A DNA stretch of 5,482 nucleotides from Parvularculaceae bacterium (lineage in GTDB: Bacteria > Pseudomonadota > Alphaproteobacteria > Caulobacterales > Parvularculaceae), in the NCBI GenBank assembly GCA_013389125.1, contig JACADX010000048.1, positions 1 through 5,482 on the forward strand. Direction: 5' to 3'. Shown piece by piece: positions 1 to 5,068 of this stretch (positions are counted from its first letter, which is position 1; every line of letters starts with the position of its first letter). Both the position numbers and the translations under genes were made by a program. Under the pieces are notes generated by a model. The model saw only the letters and a program-made list of their open reading frames with translations. It had not been told where the DNA came from and made no database searches.

Positions 1-125
1 AGACCGCGCTCTGCCGGCACTGCGTTCACCTTAGCGTCGCCGACCCGCGCGGGTTATTCGCACGGCTTGTCGATGAGCCCCGTTATCGCGCGCTGATGGC
101 GACGATCGGCGCTGAGAAGTCCTGA
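1..125 (+). CDS. C-terminal 40 residues of an unrecognised protein (5' end outside window)
   Basis: An open plus-strand frame (codons starting at base 3) enters from the left edge and stops at TGA 123-125. The visible tail contains VADPRGLFARLVDEPRYRAL and ends MATIGAEKS. It is arginine- and leucine-rich and looks like the closing helices of a soluble protein; I do not recognise the family. About three quarters of its third codon positions are G or C, as expected for genes in this window. The strongest support for a real gene end is a perfectly placed GC hairpin that begins at the base after the stop. With only 40 residues visible, no function can be given. It points the same way as the DUF2541-like gene, but 224 bp and the hairpin lie between them, so a shared transcript is unlikely. 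Confidence 0.6.
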   Translation, partial: TALCRHCVHLSVADPRGLFARLVDEPRYRALMATIGAEKS

Positions 126-149
126 GCGGCGGGCGCTGTCGCCCGTCGC
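126..149 (+). terminator. GC-rich hairpin directly after the stop codon
   Basis: GCGGCGGGCG (126-135) pairs with CGCCCGTCGC (140-149) over 10 bp with one G-U wobble, around a CTGT tetraloop. It starts immediately after TGA 123-125. No T-run follows (next bases AGGGTTCGG), so it is not a canonical intrinsic terminator. It may instead pause polymerase ahead of Rho or protect the 3' end of the message. The pairing is read directly from the sequence; the terminator role is inferred. Confidence 0.55.
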
Positions 150-292
150 AGGGTTCGGCCGGCATAAGGCCCCCTTGTCCGTCTCGTCAGCTTGTTGTCG
201 GCGCCGCAATTGGCGCAAAGAACCGATGTCGCGTCATGAGCGGCGCAAGCGGCGCGGCGCCGCTCTAGCGAAAGGCCGACAGCGCTCGCGTG

Positions 293-322
293 CTTGACGG
301 GGCCGCGCGACAATGATTCCTT
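293..322 (+). promoter_or_regulatory. Possible promoter of the DUF2541-like gene
   Basis: CTTGACG at 293-299 matches the alphaproteobacterial housekeeping -35 pattern (CTTGAC) and lies about 50 bp before the ATG at 350. The -10 partner is poor: with a 16-17 bp spacer it would be ATTCCT or TTCCTT around 316-322. A promoter in this gap is expected because the preceding gene appears to end with a hairpin, but the exact site is a weak call. The rest of 150-292 holds no credible gene, only GC-rich inverted repeats (for example 201-205 with 212-216, and 239-264). Confidence 0.25.
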
Positions 323-337
323 CATGTGCTTCGTTTT

Positions 338-344
338 AGGGAGA
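338..344 (+). promoter_or_regulatory. Ribosome binding site deciding the ATG 350 start
   Basis: AGGGAGA lies 5 nt before ATG 350. A possible in-frame GTG at 326 lies upstream of this site and would add eight residues (MLRFRETN) ahead of the signal peptide with no Shine-Dalgarno of its own. The site therefore selects ATG 350. Confidence 0.75.
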
Positions 345-349
345 CGAAC

Positions 350-730
350 ATGAGGATAAAGCTCTTGATTGGCGCCGCCGTCGCTTCCGCTTTCGCCGCC
401 GCCGGTCCCGCCGTCGCCTGGGACCGCATCGGCCAGCGCAACGTTCAAGACCGCGCCGAAACCGACACCATGATCATTGAAGGCCGCAGGAAATACGACC
501 GCATCAAGGTCTGCGTCTACCGCCAGCCGGTGCATTTCATCGACGTTGACATCGCCTTTCGAAACGGCGGACGTCAGGACGTCTCCGTCGCGGCGCGGAT
601 CAATCCCGGCGACTGCACGCGCGTCATCGACCTCGAAGGCGGTCAGCGCGACATTCAGTCGATCACGTTCCGTTATGAGGAGACGAGCCGCAAGCGCCGG
701 ACAGCGACGGTGCGCGTTTTCGCGGAATAG
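350..730 (+). CDS. Small exported DUF2541-like protein
   Basis: This 126-residue protein opens with a textbook signal peptide: MRIK, a hydrophobic alanine-rich core (residues 5-19), and an AVA-W cleavage site after residue 23. About 103 residues would be released to the periplasm. The mature part resembles what I recall of the DUF2541 (YaaI-like) pattern: an IGQRNVQDRAETDTM start, then alternating strands with KVCVYRQPVHFIDVDIAF, RINPGDCTRVIDL and a closing SITFRYEE...TATVRVF strand. This suggests a compact beta-sandwich. It has only two cysteines, C55 and C89, which could form one disulfide after export. No catalytic motif is visible and the family has no firmly known role, so none is claimed. 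The start is fixed by the strong AGGGAGA site. It stands alone, convergent with pdxH. The family call is from memory of its pattern; the export call is strong. Confidence 0.8.
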   Translation: MRIKLLIGAAVASAFAAAGPAVAWDRIGQRNVQDRAETDTMIIEGRRKYDRIKVCVYRQPVHFIDVDIAFRNGGRQDVSVAARINPGDCTRVIDLEGGQRDIQSITFRYEETSRKRRTATVRVFAE

Positions 731-925
731 AGCTGACGCCGACGGCCGCACGGATCAAGCGCGATCGCCTTTCGCGCCGCCTCATCCGCCGGCGCGCGGG
801 AAAATCCCGATTGAGGTCCGCGCCGCCGAGCCAGCCTCGCGCATGCGACTTATCAGCGGCGAGCGCGCCGAGAACCGCGATCAGAATGCGCCTCTCATCC
901 CCCGAACTCGGGAGGCGTTCTTCCC
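731..925. other. Gene-free part of the convergent gap
   Basis: No credible gene lies between the DUF2541-like stop and repeat copy A. Open frames crossing it have no ribosome site and only extend frames shadowing neighbours. It contains small inverted repeats that could help end transcription from the left: CGGGA/TCCCG around AAA at 797-809, enclosed by CGGCGCG (790-796) and CGCGCCG (819-825), and CTCGGGA (907-913) with TCCCGAG (922-928). None is followed by a T-run, so no terminator is called with confidence. Confidence 0.5.
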
Positions 926-1026
926 GAGCTTTGCGCCATGATTCGGAATCGGGGCGCTCGCTCTAATCCTTGTTTGTCGCGGCGTTTGCGCGCTGAACCG
1001 CGCACACCTCAGCGCACGCCGCTCTA
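926..1026 (-). repeat. 101-bp dispersed structured repeat, copy A
   Basis: Read on the minus strand, this stretch aligns without gaps to copy B at 3911-4011, with 91 of 101 bases identical. It starts TAGAGCGGCGTGCGCTGA, 9 nt after the pdxH stop codon, and ends at AGCTC. It holds two hairpin units. The first (979-1022) pairs GCGGCGT with ACGCCGC and GCGCTGA with TCAGCGC, plus one G-U pair, with a 4-nt GCAA bulge. The second is weaker than in copy B: GAGC/GCTC and GCGCC/GGCGC around the conserved GATTCCGAATC core. It carries no gene. The GATTCCGAATCATG core resembles intergenic repeats I recall from Hyphomicrobiales genomes. The repeat is certain within this window; its genome-wide copy number is not known. 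Confidence 0.92.
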
Positions 1027-1035
1027 CAGTTCCGG

Positions 1036-1692
1036 TTACGGATAAAGTCTCGAGCGCGCCCAACCGTCGCCGACGCGGCGAAACTGCAACCGGTCATGGA
1101 GGCGGAACGGGCGATTGACCCAGAATTCGATCTCGATCGGCGAGAGGCGAAATCCCGACCAGTGCGGCGGCCGCGGCACCTTTCCAAGACCGAATCGCGC
1201 CGCCGCCTTCGCGATCTCCTTTTCGAGCGCGAAGCGCCCTTCCATCGGCCTTGACTGCGCCGACGCCCAGGCGCCGATCTGCGCGTCGCGAGCGCGGGTC
1301 GCGAAATAGGCGTCGGCGTCTTGAGCCGCCACCGGAGCGACCGCGCCGCGAAACCGCACCGCGCGGCGGATCGACTTCCAGTGAAAACAGAGCGCCGCCT
1401 TCGGATTTCCGAGAAGCTCCCGCCCCTTCGCGCTTTCAAGATTGGTGAAGAACGCAAGGCCTGTCGCGTCGATGTCCTTGAGGAGGACCATGCGCACGTT
1501 CGGAAGGCCGGTCTCGTCGACCGTCGCAAGCGCCATCGCGTTCGCGTCGTTCGGCTCTTTCTTCTTCGCGAGGTCGAACCACTCAAGGAACAGCGACAGC
1601 GGATCATCCTTGGTGAAGACATCGCCCTGATCCTCGTCGATCCCGTAGGCCTCGGCGGACGGGCTTGGGGGGATGACCGATTTCCTGCTCAT
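1036..1692 (-). CDS. pdxH: Pyridoxamine/pyridoxine 5'-phosphate oxidase
   Basis: PdxH oxidises pyridoxine or pyridoxamine 5'-phosphate to pyridoxal 5'-phosphate with FMN and oxygen, in the cytoplasm; it is the last step of vitamin B6 synthesis and salvage. The protein is 218 residues, the same length as the E. coli enzyme. The FMN-binding split-barrel is at about 50-130 (LPNVRMVLLKDID, GLAFFTNLESAKGREL, then the NPKAALCFHWKSIRRAVRFRG stretch). The C-terminal dimerisation region carries PPHWSGFRLSPIEIEFWVN and RLHDR, with R197 and H199 at the positions of the E. coli active-site pair, and it ends SRLYP, like the family's usual R-L-x-P. The chosen ATG (1690-1692) gives the normal N-terminus with a short variable lead. 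Upstream in-frame codons run antisense into aroC and were discarded. The ribosome site is weak (GGAAAA about 4 nt upstream). It is divergent from aroC; repeat copy A starts 9 nt past its TAA stop. Confidence 0.97.
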   Translation of the reverse strand: MSRKSVIPPSPSAEAYGIDEDQGDVFTKDDPLSLFLEWFDLAKKKEPNDANAMALATVDETGLPNVRMVLLKDIDATGLAFFTNLESAKGRELLGNPKAALCFHWKSIRRAVRFRGAVAPVAAQDADAYFATRARDAQIGAWASAQSRPMEGRFALEKEIAKAAARFGLGKVPRPPHWSGFRLSPIEIEFWVNRPFRLHDRLQFRRVGDGWARSRLYP

Positions 1693-1785
1693 GGGGTTTT
1701 CCGGACGGATTTGAGGATTTCCCAAGACTTGCCGGATCGTTCTATAGGATCGGCCGCGTGATTCATAATCAGGCTCAAGGCGGCG
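1693..1785. promoter_or_regulatory. Divergent promoter gap between pdxH and aroC
   Basis: These 93 bp must hold the starts of both transcripts unless pdxH is read from elsewhere. Toward aroC, CATAAT at 1764-1769 matches five of six -10 positions, but no good -35 lies 16-18 bp before it. Toward pdxH, TATAGA on the minus strand (complement of 1742-1747) is a weaker -10 with TTATGA as a poor -35. AAGGCGG at 1777-1783 is the aroC ribosome site, directly ahead of the ATG at 1786. The gap is AT-richer than its flanks. Precise promoter positions are low-confidence. Confidence 0.4.
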
Positions 1786-2883
1786 ATGTCGCACAACACT
1801 TTTGGGCGCCTTTTTCGGGTGACGACCTGGGGCGAAAGCCACGGACCGGCGATCGGCTGCGTCATTGACGGTTGTCCGCCCGGAATTGCGCTTACGGCGC
1901 CGGACATCCAGGCGGCGCTCGACCAGCGAAAACCCGGAACCTCGAAATTCGTGACCCAACGCCGGGAACCCGATGCGGTGCGCATCCTTTCCGGCGTCTT
2001 CGAGGACGAAAGAACGAGCGGCCCCAAGACGACGGGGACGCCGATCAGCCTCGTTATCGAAAATGTCGATCAGCGGTCGAAGGATTACGCCGACGACCGC
2101 GACAAATATCGTCCGGGCCACGCCGATTTCACCTATGATCAGAAATACGGGTTCCGCGATTATCGCGGCGGCGGGCGTTCCTCGGCGCGCGAAACCGCGG
2201 CAAGGGTCGCGGCCGGCGCCGTCGCGCAGAAAGTCTTGACGCATCTTTACGGGCGCGCGTCGATCCGCGGCTGCCTCGTGCAGATGGGAAGGATCGGCAT
2301 CGACCGCGCGCGCTTTGACTGGGAGGAAACCCTCAAGAACCCGTTCTGGTGTCCTGACGCCGTCGCAGCGGCGGCGTTCGAATCGGCGCTCGACGCGGCG
2401 CGAAAGAAGGGCTCCTCGCTCGGGGCGGTGATCGAGATCGTCGCCAGCGGAATTCCCGCCGGCCTTGGCGCGCCGGTTTACGGCAAGCTCGACGCCGACC
2501 TTGCGGCGGCGATGATGTCGATCAACGCGGTCAAGGGCGTCGAAATCGGCGCCGGCATGCGCGCCGCCGAGCTATCGGGCGAGGAAAACGCCGACGAAAT
2601 CCGCATGAAGCGCAAGAAGCCGCATTTCCTGTCGAACAACGCCGGCGGCATCCTCGGGGGCATCTCGACGGGCCAGGAAATCATTGTTCGCTTCGCCGTG
2701 AAGCCGACATCGTCAATCCTCTCGCCGCGGCGCACGATCACGCGAAACGGAGAAGAGACCGAAATCGTCACCAAAGGCCGCCACGACCCTTGCGTTGGCG
2801 TAAGAGCGGTCCCGGTCGGCGTCGCCATGGCCGCGTGCGTGCTCGCAGATCACGCGCTGCGGCATCGCGCGCAATGCGGGTGA
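1786..2883 (+). CDS. aroC: Chorismate synthase
   Basis: AroC converts 5-enolpyruvylshikimate 3-phosphate to chorismate, the last shikimate-pathway step and branch point to aromatic amino acids, folate and quinones; it needs reduced FMN. The product has 365 residues, the normal bacterial length. Signatures run in order: FGRLFRVTTWGESHGPAIGC with the conserved H19; DQRKPG near R48; TTGTPISL; RPGHADFTY with the second conserved His at H112; YGFRDYRGGGRSSARETAAR at 121-140; GGILGGISTGQEI and a KPTSSI segment; and KGRHDPCVGVRAVPVGVAMA near the C-terminus. All key segments are intact. ATG 1786 follows AAGGCGG and gives the standard N-terminus. It is divergent from pdxH. Its TGA overlaps a possible GTG start of the next gene (GTGA at 2880-2883), so the two are probably one transcript. 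Confidence 0.98.
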   Translation: MSHNTFGRLFRVTTWGESHGPAIGCVIDGCPPGIALTAPDIQAALDQRKPGTSKFVTQRREPDAVRILSGVFEDERTSGPKTTGTPISLVIENVDQRSKDYADDRDKYRPGHADFTYDQKYGFRDYRGGGRSSARETAARVAAGAVAQKVLTHLYGRASIRGCLVQMGRIGIDRARFDWEETLKNPFWCPDAVAAAAFESALDAARKKGSSLGAVIEIVASGIPAGLGAPVYGKLDADLAAAMMSINAVKGVEIGAGMRAAELSGEENADEIRMKRKKPHFLSNNAGGILGGISTGQEIIVRFAVKPTSSILSPRRTITRNGEETEIVTKGRHDPCVGVRAVPVGVAMAACVLADHALRHRAQCG

Positions 2884-2897
2884 ACAGCGGCGATCCT

Positions 2898-3902
2898 ATG
2901 AAGAGATTGATGAAAATTCTCGCCGCCGCCGCCATCGCCGTCGCCGCTCTCCTCGCGCTCGCATTCGCCTTGCTGAGAACGCCCGACACAAACCGGGAGG
3001 AGATGATCGCCAAATATGGCGGCGCCGCGCCTATGTTCGCCGAAGGGGCCGGCGGCATGCGCGTTCACTGGCGCGATGAAGGGTGCCGGGATTGTCCGGC
3101 GATCATCCTTATCCACGGCTCGAATGCGAGCCTGCACACATGGTCGCCGCTGGTTGACGAACTCGGCGGCGAATTTCGCCTCATCACCTACGACCAGCCG
3201 GGCCATGGGCTGACCGGCCCTCACCCGCGCGACGATTACACGGCCGCCGGCATGTTCGAGGCTCTAAACGCCGTTGCGAGCGCTTCAGGCCTTGACCACT
3301 TTTATCTCGGCGGCAATTCGATGGGCGGATGGATTTCCTGGCGTTACGCGCTCGCCTATCCCGAAAGGGTCGACGGCCTCATCCTCATCGGCGCCGCCGG
3401 AGCGCCCTTGCGCGAGGGCGAAGAGCCGCCGCCGCTCAATCTCGGCTTTCGTCTCCTGCGCAATCATTTGCTCCGTCCCCTGATCGCCGAGTTCACGCCG
3501 CGCGGTCTCGTCAAGAAGTCCCTTCTCGACGCCGCCGCCGTCGACGACGCCGTAACCGAGACGATGGTCGACCGCTACTGGGAGCTCCTGCGATTTCCCG
3601 GCAATCGCCGCGCGACCGCGATCCGGGCCGACGTCGACCGCGAGGAGGCTTACGCGGAAAGACTTGGCGAAATCGCGCAGCCGACGCTTATCCTTTGGGG
3701 CGCCGAAGACCAGCTCATCCGTCCGAGCGCCGCAACGACTTTTGACGAACGCATTCCCAACGCCGACGTCGTCATCCTCGACGGCGTCGGCCACTTGCCG
3801 ATGGAAGAGGCGCCGCAAGCGACCGCGAACGCCATCCGCCGTTTCATGGAAGCGCAAATCCCGGAAGCCGTCGACACGTTGAAGCTCGAGCAGCCGAACT
3901 GA
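2898..3902 (+). CDS. Membrane-anchored alpha/beta-fold hydrolase
   Basis: A 334-residue serine hydrolase of the alpha/beta fold. Residues 7-26 (ILAAAAIAVAALLALAFALL) form one hydrophobic segment after a basic start (MKRLMK), predicting an inner-membrane anchor with the enzyme domain in the periplasm. The catalytic set is complete: oxyanion motif LIHGSNAS (H73-G74), nucleophile elbow LGGNSMGGW with S141, acid in WGAEDQLI (D281), and base in GVGHLPMEEAP (H299). A cap region lies at about 175-245. A serine nucleophile argues against haloalkane dehalogenase or epoxide hydrolase and fits an esterase or MhpC-like C-C hydrolase; the substrate is unknown. C63 and C66 form a CxxC (GCRDCP) just before the first core strand. 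Start choice is uncertain: GTG 2880 overlaps the aroC stop (340 residues), ATG 2910 gives 330; none has a strong ribosome site, which suggests coupling to aroC translation. Confidence 0.9.
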   Translation: MKRLMKILAAAAIAVAALLALAFALLRTPDTNREEMIAKYGGAAPMFAEGAGGMRVHWRDEGCRDCPAIILIHGSNASLHTWSPLVDELGGEFRLITYDQPGHGLTGPHPRDDYTAAGMFEALNAVASASGLDHFYLGGNSMGGWISWRYALAYPERVDGLILIGAAGAPLREGEEPPPLNLGFRLLRNHLLRPLIAEFTPRGLVKKSLLDAAAVDDAVTETMVDRYWELLRFPGNRRATAIRADVDREEAYAERLGEIAQPTLILWGAEDQLIRPSAATTFDERIPNADVVILDGVGHLPMEEAPQATANAIRRFMEAQIPEAVDTLKLEQPN

Positions 3903-3910
3903 CGGCGCGA

Positions 3911-4011
3911 TAGAGCGGCGTGCGCTGAAGTGTGCGCGCTTCAGCGCGTAAACGCCGCGACAATCAAAGACTAGAGCAAGCGCCAAGATTCCGAATCATG
4001 GCGCGAAGCTC
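3911..4011 (+). repeat. 101-bp dispersed structured repeat, copy B
   Basis: This is the better-folded copy of the element at 926-1026 (91 of 101 bases identical, inverted orientation). It begins 8 nt after the hydrolase stop codon. Hairpin I spans 3915-3958: GCGGCGT plus GCGCTGAAG on the left pairs with CTTCAGCGC plus ACGCCGC on the right, 16 bp in all, with an 8-nt loop and a GTAA bulge. Hairpin II spans 3971-4014, reaching 3 bases past the aligned part: CTAGAGC/GCTCTAG and GCGCCA/TGGCGC, with a small internal loop and the palindrome GATTCCGAATC at its tip. It lies between the convergent hydrolase and accA genes, so it could mark transcript ends from both sides; no T-run follows. Its function is inferred from position and folding only. 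Confidence 0.92.
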
Positions 4012-4049
4012 TAGCGCCGGGTCTGGCGTTCGCTTCAGGTTCCTCTCCT

Positions 4050-5018
4050 TCAGGAAAGCCCGGCGCGGCCGATGGCGAGGAATTTGTCGCGGCGATGACG
4101 GCGCAGCTCATCCGGCGCGAGCAGCTCAAGCTCTTCGATCGCCGATTCGATTGCGTCGCCGAGGCGCTCCGCCGTCATCGCCGGGTCGCGATGCGCGCCG
4201 CCAAGAGGCTCTGCGATGACGCCGTCGATGACGCCGAGCGCTTTGAGATCCGCCGCCGAGATCTTCATCGCCTCGGCCGCGTCCGGCGCCTTGCTCTCGC
4301 CTTTTCCTTGCGCATCCTTCCAGAGAATCGACGCGCAGCCTTCCGGCGAAATGACCGAATAAACGGCGTGCTCGAGCATCAAGACCTTGTTCGCCGCCGC
4401 GAGCGCGACGGCGCCGCCTGACCCTCCCTCGCCGACAATGACGGCGACCGTCGGCGCGCCGAGGCCGAGGCATTTCTCCGTACACGTTGCAATCGCCTCC
4501 GCCTGGCCGCGCTCCTCCGCGCCGCGCCCGGGATAGGCGCCCGGCGTGTCGACAAGCGTCACGACGGGAAGATTGAAACGCTCCGCCATGTCCATGAGGC
4601 GGATCGCTTTGCGGTAGCCTTCGGGATTCGCCATGCCGAAATTGTGCTTGACGCGGCTCGCCGTGTCCGAACCCTTTTCGTGGCCGATCAGCATGATCGA
4701 CCTTCCGCGCACGCGCGCCGGTCCGCCGATGATCGCTTCGTCCTCGCCGTAAGAACGATCTCCCGCGAGCGGCGTGAAGTCCTCGGCGAGGAGCCGAACA
4801 TAGTCCGAAAAATGCGGGCGCTCGGCGTGCCGCGCGACAAGCGTTTTCTGCCAGCGCGTCAAATTGAGGTAGGTGTCCTTTAAGAGATCATGCGCGCGCG
4901 CTTCAAGGCGCGCTATTTCGTTTGCGACCGTCTCCTTGTCGCCGCCATGCTTGCGGAGCTCTTCAATGCGGCCTTCAAGCTCCGCGACAGGCTTTTCAAA
5001 ATCGAGATACTTCTGCAT
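4050..5018 (-). CDS. accA: Acetyl-CoA carboxylase carboxyltransferase subunit alpha
   Basis: AccA pairs with AccD to form the carboxyltransferase of acetyl-CoA carboxylase, moving the carboxyl group from biotin on AccB to acetyl-CoA to give malonyl-CoA, the first committed step of fatty-acid synthesis in the cytoplasm. The product has 322 residues (E. coli 319). Residues 1-50 form the usual charged helical lead (FEKPVAELEGRIEELRK). The crotonase-like carboxyltransferase core follows: GHEKGSDTASRVKHNFGMA (112-130), VDTPGAYPGRGAEERGQ (156-172), VGEGGSGGAVALA (195-207) and SPEGCASILWKD (224-235). It ends in a helical tail with RRHRRDKFLAIG. ATG 5016-5018 gives the standard MQKYLDFEKPV start. Upstream GGGA is a modest ribosome site and lies partly in a 5-bp inverted repeat (5021-5038). 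The gene follows xerD by 50 bp on the same strand, an order I recall as common in Hyphomicrobiales. Confidence 0.98.
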   Translation of the reverse strand: MQKYLDFEKPVAELEGRIEELRKHGGDKETVANEIARLEARAHDLLKDTYLNLTRWQKTLVARHAERPHFSDYVRLLAEDFTPLAGDRSYGEDEAIIGGPARVRGRSIMLIGHEKGSDTASRVKHNFGMANPEGYRKAIRLMDMAERFNLPVVTLVDTPGAYPGRGAEERGQAEAIATCTEKCLGLGAPTVAVIVGEGGSGGAVALAAANKVLMLEHAVYSVISPEGCASILWKDAQGKGESKAPDAAEAMKISAADLKALGVIDGVIAEPLGGAHRDPAMTAERLGDAIESAIEELELLAPDELRRHRRDKFLAIGRAGLS

Positions 5019-5068
5019 GCGATCCCGGCGTCCGGATCATGGCGTTAGGGCGCCATTTGTCGCCGTCG

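Noticed and set aside
83..751. Minus-strand open frame of 222 codons opposite the DUF2541-like gene
   Set aside because: It mirrors the real gene and its leader, has no ribosome site or recognisable domain, and would cover a gene with a clear signal peptide.
731..1035. Small non-coding RNA or CRISPR-like array in the gap
   Set aside because: There is no spaced repeat array and no convincing promoter; the only structure is the single 101-bp element and short GC hairpins without T-runs.
1693..2244. Open minus-strand frame continuing pdxH upstream for about 184 codons, antisense to aroC
   Set aside because: The extension lies opposite conserved aroC codons, contains no PdxH-like sequence, and PdxH already has its normal 218-residue length from ATG 1692. 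Long antisense frames are common in GC-rich genes.
3285..3986. Minus-strand open frame of 233 codons opposite the hydrolase
   Set aside because: It is antisense to the intact catalytic domain, and its first codons lie inside repeat copy B.
926..4011. Composite transposon or insertion sequence bounded by the inverted repeats
   Set aside because: No transposase lies between the repeats, the enclosed genes are core housekeeping genes with native composition, and I saw no target-site duplication outside the copies.
4095..4421. Plus-strand open frame opposite accA
   Set aside because: It is antisense to conserved AccA sequence, rich in arginine as expected for a shadow frame, and has no ribosome site.
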